Part shown: piece after piece, positions 7,321 to 13,635 of the stretch
How the letters are laid out: the number at the start of each line of letters is the position of its first letter
How positions within the stretch are numbered: position 1 is the first letter of the stretch
The notes under the pieces: model-generated
What the model was told of the DNA's origin: nothing
The model's database searches: none
What the model saw: only the letters and a program-made list of their open reading frames with translations
Made by a program: the position numbers and the translations under genes
Source of the DNA: Bacillota bacterium
GTDB lineage: Bacteria > Bacillota > UBA994
DNA length: 16,816 nucleotides
Direction of reading: 5' to 3'
NCBI GenBank assembly: GCA_018725535.1
Contig: QLUS01000024.1
Location: 1-16,816, forward strand

Positions 7321-8654
7321 TATGACACCCGGCGGCGCAAGTGGACTGGGTACGCCAGAACACTGGAGACAGTGAAGTCTGAACCACCCACGTTCTCGAC
7401 TTCAAATTTCCACAACCTGCTACGTGGGCCAGTACCAACGGGGATGCGACGCTGCTGCGGACCATTGATCCGGTTCGTCACCAACTGATATGTACGCGTG
7501 CTGCCCTCGGCAGTGATCGTCTTGAACCTGAGATCGCCGGAAGCCGCACCATCAAGGTAAAGTCGGGGCACACGCTTATGAAAAGACGAATTGAAATCTG
7601 ACTCTCCTGTGCGCACACAGCCGGTAATTGCGGTTGCATTATCCACATCCTGTGCCGCGAGCACTACAACTCCGCCCGGCCCGGCCGCAAGCACGACACC
7701 TTTGAAAACCGCGAACGAGTTGAAGTCAAACCCTGAGTACTCGGTCAACGCCCCTTTACGAGTGTTCAGCACCCACCCCTGGTAAACTTCTGCGAGGGCG
7801 GCATGTAGTGCAGCAGTAACATGCGGAGCTGGCGCAGTAGCGCCAAACGAAAGCGTGTACGCCCCATAACCTGCCGCCCGCATGATGGGGGCAACCGCGC
7901 GGAGAGCCGCCGAGAGCGTGTTCCCTGTGAGAGAAGACGAAACGAGCAGCGGCGCACGAGCGACAAGCCTGGCTGACACGATGTTCCCCGCGAGCAGCCG
8001 CGAAGAGAGTCGTGGAACTGGGACCGCACCTGCCACTATGATGATTGCAGGGTTCTGAAGAACGGCAGCGAGGAACGGACGTGGGGCCTTTGCTACAACA
8101 CCAAGCACCGCCCCGGAAAGTAAAGTCGTGCTGAGACTCGGTACCGGCGCGCGAAGCAGCGCCATGTCCGCCGATGAGAAGAGCCGCGGGGGGGGAGCAA
8201 CCCCGGTGAAGGAAACAGTCTCGCCGGTAAGAAGCGCAGCAACTAGGCGGGGTGCTGGGGCGCTTCCTACGACGGTAAGGTTTCCGCCACTCCGCAGCAC
8301 CGCAGTCAAACGCGGGACGGGGGCCGTAAGAAGCGATGAAGCTGCGCCAACGACCGTTGAAACGAGCGTGGGCCTTGGAGCAATTAGGTTAGCAAAACCC
8401 CCCGCCGTGGACAAAAGGGGCCTGGGCGCAGTAAGAAAAGCGCCATTAAACCCAGCGAGCAAAAGAGGGCGAGAAGCAGTGAGACGAGCTTCACTCCCCT
8501 CACCAGGAATAAACGCATCAGGCCCCACACCCTCCGCCATTAGGAACGGAGGAAGCAGTACCCCTGTCGTGCGTGCGTGAGCGCCAGTGACGAAGCCGGG
8601 AAGTAGAACGCCGGTCGTTCGTGCGTGAGCGCCAGTGACGAAGCCGGGAAGCAT
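7320..8654 (-). CDS. Repeat-rich tail protein with conserved-looking C-terminal domain
   Basis: This 444-residue protein starts at ATG 8654, six bases after the previous stop, with only a weak ribosome binding site. It has three parts. Residues 1-32 are two copies of a 16-residue unit (LPGFVTGAHARTTGV plus one) encoded by a 48-base tandem duplication that includes the start codon. Residues about 58-287 contain roughly twelve repeats of 16-23 residues centred on AP-x-P followed by R/L-L (TAPRPLL, TAPVPRL, APAPRLV, VPVPRLS). Residues 288-444 are a non-repetitive domain: YQGWVLNTRKGALTEYSGFDF, CVRTGESDFNSSFHKRV, PRLYLDGAASGDL and SRLWKFEVENVGGSDF. I recall phage tail proteins that pair 'TAPxxTL' repeats with a similar C-terminal domain, function unassigned. 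It is likely a tail or fibre-associated structural protein. Its TAG stop overlaps the next GTG by one base. Confidence 0.68.
   Translation of the reverse strand: MLPGFVTGAHARTTGVLLPGFVTGAHARTTGVLLPPFLMAEGVGPDAFIPGEGSEARLTASRPLLLAGFNGAFLTAPRPLLSTAGGFANLIAPRPTLVSTVVGAASSLLTAPVPRLTAVLRSGGNLTVVGSAPAPRLVAALLTGETVSFTGVAPPPRLFSSADMALLRAPVPSLSTTLLSGAVLGVVAKAPRPFLAAVLQNPAIIIVAGAVPVPRLSSRLLAGNIVSARLVARAPLLVSSSLTGNTLSAALRAVAPIMRAAGYGAYTLSFGATAPAPHVTAALHAALAEVYQGWVLNTRKGALTEYSGFDFNSFAVFKGVVLAAGPGGVVVLAAQDVDNATAITGCVRTGESDFNSSFHKRVPRLYLDGAASGDLRFKTITAEGSTRTYQLVTNRINGPQQRRIPVGTGPRSRLWKFEVENVGGSDFTVSSVLAYPVHLRRRVS
7794..8483 (-). repeat. About twelve AP-x-P protein repeats
   Basis: This stretch encodes residues 58-287 of the repeat-rich tail protein. 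Units of 16-23 residues each start near A-P-x-P-R/L-L and continue through small hydrophobic residues and a Gly-containing turn. The repeats have diverged and are not evident at DNA level, so they are older than the 48-base duplication at the gene start. Confidence 0.8.
8559..8654 (-). repeat. 48-base tandem duplication at gene start
   Basis: Two adjacent 48-base units (8607-8654 and 8559-8606) encode the first 32 residues of the repeat-rich tail protein. From the second codon on, 32 consecutive bases are identical; the differences are the first codon (ATG versus CTA) and a few third-codon positions. The near identity suggests a recent duplication. Confidence 0.9.
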
Positions 8655-8660
8655 ACAAGC

Positions 8661-9485
8661 CTACGGCAGCGCGAGTGTAGCCTCAGTAACTGAAGCGCTC
8701 GTAGCCGATACTAGACTCAACGTACTGAGAATGAAGTTCGCTGCGGAAGTGCCAACCGAACCTTGAATAACATGACTGCCACGAATAATTCGAGCATAGC
8801 CTGCGGTGCCCGTAGCTACGGCGTTGGCGGTCAGGTTAGCCGTAAGAACGCAAGCTCCGCCTGATACCGCGGCCCATGTAGTAGCCGATAGCGCGGTAGT
8901 CCAAAGAAGCGTGCCAGTAGGGGCATCGTCCGCAGTTGCAGGCGCGGAACCCGAGAAGATGCTGAGAGATGCGGCAGCGTCAGCGAAGATGATGTTCGTG
9001 AATGTGCCTGTAACCCAGTTTGCTACCAAGGCATTCGCCAGAGCACTACTCAACCTAATCGTGCCGGCAGCAAGCGGAAGTCTAAACGCAAAGTTTGTAA
9101 TTGTACGTGCTACACCATTCGAAAACGATAATGAGTCCAGAATGATATCCGCGCCTGACCCAACAATGCCCGCTGTAAAATCCCCCACAATAACGCTCGA
9201 CCCTGTCAATCGAGCATATCCTATAGTACCAGTAGTACCTGTCGCGCTTGTGGAACGCCCTGAAGGGAACGGTGCTATACCACCAGAGGGCGCTGACCAC
9301 CAATTAGAAGCGGGTGTTGCCACAACCAAAAGCGTACCTGTAACTGCGTTTTCAGGCGCGACTGGAGGTGCCCCGCTATAGAAAGCAATTTCCGTTGCAG
9401 TACCATAAAATGGAGCCGTCGTGCCTCCCGCGCGTAATGTATTGATGACAATGTTACGAAAATTCGCAGTATGCCATGTGGGCAT
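8661..9485 (-). CDS. Structural protein with tandem duplicated domain
   Basis: This 274-residue protein starts at ATG 9485, with AAGGA at 9494-9498 and an 8-base spacer. A GTG at 9518 in the same frame would add eleven residues but lies almost on top of its own AAGGAGG, so I prefer 9485. The protein is two copies of one beta domain, about 1-139 and 143-274. The first has FYSGAPPVAPENAVTGTLL and TGTIGYARL; the second has IFSGSAPATADDAPTGTLL and TGTAGYARI. The spacing between these marks is nearly identical (53 and 52 residues). The same domain makes up the neighbouring upstream gene, so three copies sit in a row. Low charge and high Ala, Thr, Ser and Gly content fit a surface virion protein. 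I do not know its precise location; a tail or appendage component is inferred from context. Confidence 0.7.
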   Translation of the reverse strand: MPTWHTANFRNIVINTLRAGGTTAPFYGTATEIAFYSGAPPVAPENAVTGTLLVVATPASNWWSAPSGGIAPFPSGRSTSATGTTGTIGYARLTGSSVIVGDFTAGIVGSGADIILDSLSFSNGVARTITNFAFRLPLAAGTIRLSSALANALVANWVTGTFTNIIFADAAASLSIFSGSAPATADDAPTGTLLWTTALSATTWAAVSGGACVLTANLTANAVATGTAGYARIIRGSHVIQGSVGTSAANFILSTLSLVSATSASVTEATLALP

Positions 9486-9551
9486 GGTCGTAGTCCTTAC
9501 AAGCGAGCAAGAACCCACCCCTCCTTACAGAGAGGCGAGCCGCTCATTACG

Positions 9552-10337
9552 TTATGCCGCCGGGATGGTGAAATGAAAGTTGCCCAATGTCTGCACCGCA
9601 CCACTTGTAATAGTCGTGGAGCTCATGGTCATATCAGCGCCTGAAGTTGCGATATTACCATCCATGCGGAGGAACACGGCGGCTGAATCAAGCGCGCCGG
9701 CATCCACGACAGAACTTTCGTAACGGAACCAACCTGCCGTGCCCGTGGCTACCGCCGTGCCACTCCAAGTCTGCACCAGGTCCTTGGTGAACATACCAGC
9801 AACGGGGTTGAAGTCCATCCTCAAGCCGTTGACGGCGTTGACCCCGGCAGTCGTAACCCCCATGTTCACGTCGGTCTTGGTGATTGTCGTTACCGTCGAT
9901 GCAACCACCCATCCGTTCGGGAGAGTGCCCTGCCCGGGGTTCGCCGTGATCGTAATGACAGCACCACTTGACGTGACGGTGAAGAGCTTGTTCCTCGGAT
10001 TGCGCATGCACTTACGAGCAATGTCCGCCGCCGTCTGTGTCAGTGAGGCATTAAACGGCGTCGCACTGTCCATGATTGCGAGCGAGTTCACGGTCAAAGT
10101 GTCAACCGAGCCACTTGCACCGCCGGTCAACGTTACCGTTCCTTGTGAAGCAACTTCATGGGTCTTCGCAGAACCCCCAGAAGTCAGTGTAACAAGCAGC
10201 GTACCTGTTACAGCAAGGTCCGGCGTGGCCGGTTGAGTGCCAGAATAAATCTCAATCGACCCTTCATCAAAGAAGTCTTTCCAAGAGCCGCTGGCTGCGA
10301 TGAAGTTCTGGAGTGCCGGAGAGAAACGAAGTGGCAT
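9552..10337 (-). CDS. Tail/virion structural protein with inserted domain
   Basis: This 261-residue protein is best started at ATG 10337, which has AAGGAG at 10345-10350 with a 7-base spacer. The frame is open further upstream to 10496, but that would overlap the preceding gene by over 130 bases and adds an odd Arg/Cys-rich leader. The core is a paralogue of the next gene: IEIYSGTQPATPDLAVTGTLL at 29-48, ATGTAGWFRY at 197-206, and a C-terminal SGADMTMSS...LGNFHFTIPAA at 232-261. Residues about 69-175 are an insert with VNSLAIMDSATPFNASLTQT, AADIARK and VITITANPGQGTLPNGW. That resembles a domain I recall as commonly inserted in phage structural proteins ('tAs.iA..In....V.I.A...G...NG'). It is likely a tail-associated or fibre-base structural component; the exact role is unknown. 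Confidence 0.7.
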   Translation of the reverse strand: MPLRFSPALQNFIAASGSWKDFFDEGSIEIYSGTQPATPDLAVTGTLLVTLTSGGSAKTHEVASQGTVTLTGGASGSVDTLTVNSLAIMDSATPFNASLTQTAADIARKCMRNPRNKLFTVTSSGAVITITANPGQGTLPNGWVVASTVTTITKTDVNMGVTTAGVNAVNGLRMDFNPVAGMFTKDLVQTWSGTAVATGTAGWFRYESSVVDAGALDSAAVFLRMDGNIATSGADMTMSSTTITSGAVQTLGNFHFTIPAA

Positions 10338-10360
10338 GATAGTGCTCCTTATAAGATATG

Positions 10361-11560
10361 TTAGCCCTGCAAAACCGTTACGAACTGCCCTGTCCCGCGT
10401 TGCCGGCGAACAACACCCGCGCCACGGGGGCGCGCAGGATACTGAAAGCGTTCCTGCGTCTTGTTTATCATTATACCGCCGTTCCCGCCGACGCACAGGC
10501 CCTGCGTCGTCGCGAAGAAGGCAACAACCATCGCATTTTCAGCACCGAGCAGCTCACTATCCCCGTAGGCGAGCGAGCCGGGAATCACGCCGTAAGTAGC
10601 TTTGACTTCAAAAGAAAACTTCTCAGGCTCGTCCCCAGAAAGCCAGATAATCTGCTCATCTGTTCCAAGCCATACACCGTCAGACATAGGCGCGACCATA
10701 GTGATACGACCCACAACGGAAAGCCCTTTGCGGAGGTCAAATAATTCAAGCGAGTAAGGCTCACTCCACCGCAGGCGATTACCCATCCCGGAGAACACGC
10801 GGCCTGCGTAGTACCCAAGGTGTTCGCCGGGTGGGGGCGGGGTAAGGAACTGAGTGGAGAGAACCACGGTTGCGCGGCGATCGTCTGCAACAGTCACCGC
10901 CGTCGTGGTGTTCGACAAGACAGCGACGCGGTACAACTGCTCGCCATCAACGCCTGAGAGGTACAAAGCTTTCCGATTCACCGTGGGGTCAGCGGACACC
11001 GGGAGCGCTGTGAACGAGACACCACCGAATGAAGAAAGTTCAATCAGTCCTGCCGGTCTCGCCCCCGACTCCTGCCCGTCTCCCCGTAAATAAGTTTGAA
11101 CGAACTGATAACGCCCCGGTCTAAGACTACCGCCAACAACGGAAGCCGCGGGCAAACCGGGCGGAGTTATGCCCCACGAACGATTCATCCCCCCGGAAAC
11201 GATGCCAGTCACAAGCCCGTTTGAGTAGAACGTCCGGTCGTCAACACTCACATACGCCAAAGGACGCCCTGTGGCGAGCCCGGAACGAAGAGCAAAAGTC
11301 GTATAGTTGGGAAGCACTTGAGACAGCACACCACCAACGACAACGAAACACTCTTCGCTATTTGAAAACAGCGAATGGCAAGCGCCACCTACAACGGGGG
11401 GTGAGTACCCATTTCGCCTCCGAATGTTTTCTTCGTCGTCCACATCAACGTTCAACGCGACTTCAAGGTCGCCGGGCGCGAAGCTGCGCGAAGGGGTCGT
11501 GTTCCGCAAGCCCTTGAACCCTCGAAACTCAAACAGCCCTTCCTCGGGGTTGGCGGCCAT
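10361..11560 (-). CDS. Probable tail nozzle/tail tube-tip protein
   Basis: This 399-residue beta-rich protein starts at ATG 11560, which overlaps the adaptor stop codon by one base; no separate ribosome binding site is needed. The N-terminal motif is typical of podophage tail proteins of the nozzle or 'stabilisation' type: EFRGFKGLRNTTPSRSFAPGD, then ALNVDVDDEENIRRRNGY and CHSLF. Further beta strands recur with short turns: LAYVSVDDRTFYSNG, NRSWGITPPGLP, GRYQFVQTYLRGDG, LYRVAVLSN, GYYAGRVFSGMGNRLRWSEP, MSDGVWLGTDEQIIWLSGD, suggesting a propeller-like fold. In short-tailed phages the nozzle closes the tail tube below the adaptor and helps retain DNA, matching the gene order here. The assignment rests on motif recall and synteny, not on a search. 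Stop TAA is at 10361; the next gene begins 23 bases on. Confidence 0.6.
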   Translation of the reverse strand: MAANPEEGLFEFRGFKGLRNTTPSRSFAPGDLEVALNVDVDDEENIRRRNGYSPPVVGGACHSLFSNSEECFVVVGGVLSQVLPNYTTFALRSGLATGRPLAYVSVDDRTFYSNGLVTGIVSGGMNRSWGITPPGLPAASVVGGSLRPGRYQFVQTYLRGDGQESGARPAGLIELSSFGGVSFTALPVSADPTVNRKALYLSGVDGEQLYRVAVLSNTTTAVTVADDRRATVVLSTQFLTPPPPGEHLGYYAGRVFSGMGNRLRWSEPYSLELFDLRKGLSVVGRITMVAPMSDGVWLGTDEQIIWLSGDEPEKFSFEVKATYGVIPGSLAYGDSELLGAENAMVVAFFATTQGLCVGGNGGIMINKTQERFQYPARPRGAGVVRRQRGTGQFVTVLQG

Positions 11561-12315
11561 CAGCGGAGCACCGCAGTTGTGCTGGAGAACTCCCAGCGGC
11601 CGGGCGACATCTCCGCGCGCTGACGGTCCCGACGAGCTTCCTGGCAGACCTCACCAAATTCTTTGAGCAGAGCCCGCCCGTCAGCCTTATTAGCACTGTC
11701 CACGTTGGGCATGGTGAGCGCGCGGCCCGCTGCGTAAGTGCAAAGATCCAAGTCGTAATCACGCGGAGTCTCGGGCTCGCCCTCCATGTTGTCCAGAGTC
11801 AGTTCAAGGATCGGCAGGCGGGCAATCTTCAACAGCACCCGCACGCCGTTCTGTGCAGCAGCAGGCGCAGGGTATACCCGGAGATTCCGCGTGCCCGCAT
11901 CGCTCGCGAAAGCGATAGGTGGCCCGGGGGCGACAAGACCAGTCCCGCCGGCAAGAGACACAGCAACACCGATATCGAACGCATCAGCACCGCGAGGGTA
12001 AGGGTCTCGTAGCCGGGCATCATCCGTGCGCCCAAGCATGCCGGTCTGCGTCGTGGGTGTTGCGTCGAACACGCGCAACACGCTCGGGTGGAGAGGGTAC
12101 AAAACCTTTCTCGTAGTCAGAGTGATAACGCCCGCAGGAGCAACACCATACTCAATGATGCACCACGCCCGGCGGGCCAGTATGCTCGCGGCTTTGTTCA
12201 GATAGCGCACAAGCAGGGCGTCTGACCACAACATGTCGGGGTCTCCTGACACTAACGAAGACCCGCGGTCGTCCAAGTACCCGCCCATGTATTCTAATAG
12301 CTCTCCGAGGGTCAT
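11560..12315 (-). CDS. Probable head-tail adaptor protein
   Basis: This 251-residue protein starts at ATG 12315. The N-terminus (MTLGELLEYMGGYLDDRGS) and the following WSDALLVRYLNKAASILARRAW match the helical pattern of podophage adaptor proteins, which form the ring joining portal to tail: a leader helix, then 'W.d..l..yLN.A....crra'. The middle is beta-rich (GVITLTTRKVLYPLHPSVLRVF, LRVYPAP, VRVLLKIARLP). The C-terminal third is helical again: PRDYDLDLCTYAAGRALT, then ALLKEFGEVCQEARRDRQRAEM. The resemblance is to SU10- or T7 gp11-type adaptors and is a from-memory judgement. The gene lies between the head module and the nozzle-like gene, the expected connector position. Its TGA stop shares one base with the next ATG (TGATG, 11558-11562), so translation is probably coupled. 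Confidence 0.65.
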   Translation of the reverse strand: MTLGELLEYMGGYLDDRGSSLVSGDPDMLWSDALLVRYLNKAASILARRAWCIIEYGVAPAGVITLTTRKVLYPLHPSVLRVFDATPTTQTGMLGRTDDARLRDPYPRGADAFDIGVAVSLAGGTGLVAPGPPIAFASDAGTRNLRVYPAPAAAQNGVRVLLKIARLPILELTLDNMEGEPETPRDYDLDLCTYAAGRALTMPNVDSANKADGRALLKEFGEVCQEARRDRQRAEMSPGRWEFSSTTAVLR

Positions 12316-12401
12316 GTTCGCTGCCTATCAAATAACACGGCGATGGCCCTTGTGTAGCCACCGCCGAGGAAGCACAGACGGCTTGTGGCCGTCAAAGGCG
12401 A
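12316..12401. other. 86-base intergenic gap with a small hairpin
   Basis: This is the longest non-coding stretch in the window. It holds a perfect 6-bp inverted repeat at 12377-12393 (GACGGC and GCCGTC around a 5-base loop), just downstream of the stop of the 169-residue gene on the minus strand. No U-tract follows it, so I do not call it a terminator. Immediately before the adaptor gene start the minus strand reads TAGGCAGCGAAC, only a weak ribosome binding site. I see no convincing promoter. Confidence 0.45.
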
Positions 12402-12911
12402 CTACGCTGCTGCCGCTATCTGCATTGCCGCCTTCGCTCGTTGTTCCTGTTGAAAAGCCTTGTATTCCTCCGGCGTCGCTTGGCCCAGAACCGAGAACGG
12501 GAAGCGGTGCGCCGGGCGGGTAATGAGGCCGCCCTGTGACTGCACCGTGATCTCTTCGACCGCGTGATCCAAGACCTCGGTGAACTCGTGCGGTAGAATA
12601 ACCTTCTCGCCGCGCGGCACCTTGATCATGAACCCGCCAATACTGAGCGGCACATAAGAAAGGTCGTTCTTCGTCTGCCCGCGGTAAATCTCCACATGGT
12701 CGTATACCGGCGCAAACGCCGAAGTGTCGGAGGGGAGCTCCGCCCCTGAAAGCCGTGCCTTCTCTTCCGCTACAAACGCGACCAGATCGGCCTCCTCGGT
12801 CTCTTTTGCGGCAATTGCGACCGCCTTGGCACGCAGTCGCGCGGTACGCTGGTCAGGCGTCTCAATCACTTCATCCTGCGGCAGACCAAACCTAGCGTTC
12901 TCATCTTGCAT
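12402..12911 (-). CDS. Hypothetical head-module protein
   Basis: This 169-residue protein starts at ATG 12911 with AAGGAG at 12919-12924 (7-base spacer), one of the clearest ribosome binding sites here. Residues 1-55 are charged and helical, with many Ala, Glu and Arg. The middle (about 68-125) is a compact mixed region: VYDHVEIYRGQTKNDLSYVP, then IGGFMIKVPRGEKVILPHEF and EVLDHAVEEITVQ. The C-terminus is helical (PEEYKAFQQEQRAKAAMQIA). I recall proteins with a similar 'V/I-PRGxxVxxP..xxEvLdxAv' core near capsid genes in podophages, without assigned function, but could not verify this. It is likely a virion-associated or assembly protein of the head or connector. An 86-base gap follows before the adaptor gene. 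Confidence 0.7.
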   Translation of the reverse strand: MQDENARFGLPQDEVIETPDQRTARLRAKAVAIAAKETEEADLVAFVAEEKARLSGAELPSDTSAFAPVYDHVEIYRGQTKNDLSYVPLSIGGFMIKVPRGEKVILPHEFTEVLDHAVEEITVQSQGGLITRPAHRFPFSVLGQATPEEYKAFQQEQRAKAAMQIAAAA

Positions 12912-12926
12912 GTGCTGTCTCCTTGT

Positions 12927-13208
12927 CTACTTGGAACCTGCATCCTCGAAGGCCGACGCATACTCGACCTCCGGGATTTTTTCGAGCGCCCCCTTCACGA
13001 GCAAGAGCACTTCTTTCAGCGACTTCGCTGCGAGCTTTTTCGTGCAGTCGCCCAAGTAAGGGACATAAGATGGAGAATCTCCACCCTTTCCCTTGGACTC
13101 TTTCTTCGCCGCAGCTATCTTAGCCTCGCGGGCCTCGATATCGGGTACCTCGACAACAAAGGCATTCTCAAGAACCTCGATAGATACCCGGTACGTCTCA
13201 GTACGCAC
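12927..13208 (-). CDS. Small hypothetical protein
   Basis: This 93-residue protein has a basic, Lys-rich middle. It begins with GTG at 13208, three bases after the previous stop (TAG CTG GTG); a G-rich stretch about seven bases upstream may serve as the ribosome binding site, and coupling to the previous gene is likely. Residues 1-22 form a short beta-like segment (YRVSIEVLENAFVVEVPD). A Lys/Gly-rich low-complexity stretch (KIAAAKKESKGKGGDS) follows, then PSYVPYLGDCTKK and an amphipathic helix, LAAKSLKEVLLLVKGAL, ending with an acidic tail. I do not recognise a family. Its place within the head module suggests a small virion or assembly protein. Stop TAG is at 12927, and the next gene's ribosome binding site falls directly after it. 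Confidence 0.7.
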   Translation of the reverse strand: MRTETYRVSIEVLENAFVVEVPDIEAREAKIAAAKKESKGKGGDSPSYVPYLGDCTKKLAAKSLKEVLLLVKGALEKIPEVEYASAFEDAGSK

Positions 13209-13211
13209 CAG

Positions 13212-13577
13212 CTACCCCCGCGCTTCCCAAACCGACAATTCGTTATCAACCAGCGCCGTATTGATGTTGGTGGACAGAGAAACCGTGCTACCGAACACGA
13301 CAATGGAGGCGTTCGTGTTCACGTAGGTTTTGGTACCAGCCGCGGTTTCCAGCAAGTAGAACCCGGCGGCCATGCCCTCGAACCATTCGTGAGAAACACG
13401 GCTGGTCGTGTTCTGTATCTTGAAGTATCTCGGCTCAAACCCGAGATTCAGGATGAGCGGCGTGCCAGCAACCCCCGAAGTGGGGAAGTTCGCTGACACA
13501 CTAGCGGCAGAAAGAGCGCCGGAAGCGTAGTTGAAAACCGGCCCTGCGGGCTTACGAACGTTGACTGTGATAGCCAT
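13212..13577 (-). CDS. Small beta-rich virion protein, probable head decoration
   Basis: This is a 121-residue protein starting at ATG 13577 behind a strong AAGGAG (13586-13591, 8-base spacer). It is rich in Val, Thr, Ser, Ala and aromatic residues, with a predicted all-beta character: AITVNVRKPAG, LILNLGFEPRYFKIQNTTS, HEWFEGMAAGFYLLETA, SIVVFGSTVSLS. There is no signal peptide or membrane segment. Its position immediately downstream of the capsid gene and its small beta-only build fit a capsid decoration or stabilising protein, but I recognise no family signature and the role is inferred. Its TAG stop lies three bases before the next gene's GTG start, so translation of the two is probably coupled. 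A short tail-junction protein is an alternative. Confidence 0.5.
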   Translation of the reverse strand: MAITVNVRKPAGPVFNYASGALSAASVSANFPTSGVAGTPLILNLGFEPRYFKIQNTTSRVSHEWFEGMAAGFYLLETAAGTKTYVNTNASIVVFGSTVSLSTNINTALVDNELSVWEARG

Positions 13578-13603
13578 GAGTATTACTCCTTGAAAATGTC
13601 AAC

Positions 13604-13625
13604 GCAGGGGGCCGGAGCCCCCCGC
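13604..13625 (-). terminator. Strong GC hairpin after capsid gene (possible terminator)
   Basis: On the minus strand, 11 bases after the capsid stop codon, a 9-bp stem (one G-U pair) closes on UCCG flanked by C and G. That is a C(UNCG)G tetraloop, the very stable class. The 3' side reads GTTGACATTTTC: there are T residues but no unbroken U-tract, so termination may be partial, or the structure may protect the 3' end of capsid mRNA. The next gene's AAGGAG site begins shortly after. A hairpin here would raise capsid mRNA relative to downstream genes. Confidence 0.55.
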
Positions 13626-13635
13626 ATTAGGTTGG

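Noticed and set aside
8806..9381. A 191-codon open frame on the plus strand
   Set aside because: It lies wholly antisense to the duplicated-domain structural gene, has no ribosome binding site, and its composition is what a GC-rich opposite strand produces.
9486..9518. GTG start at 9518 for the duplicated-domain gene
   Set aside because: Its AAGGAGG is only about one base from the GTG, too close; ATG 9485 has AAGGA at a normal 8-base spacing.
9739..10236. A 165-codon plus-strand open frame
   Set aside because: It is a shadow of the 9552-10337 gene on the other strand.
10338..10496. N-terminal extension of the 261-residue structural protein to 10496
   Set aside because: It would overlap the nozzle-like gene by over 130 bases. 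The start at 10337 has an ideal AAGGAG, and the extension is Arg/Cys-rich and unlike the rest.
12377..12393. 6-bp hairpin considered as terminator of the 169-residue gene
   Set aside because: It has a short stem and no following T-run on the transcribed strand.
13597..13602. TTGACA on the minus strand after the capsid gene, resembling a -35 box
   Set aside because: No TATAAT-like hexamer sits 16-18 bases downstream; that position falls on the next gene's start codon region.
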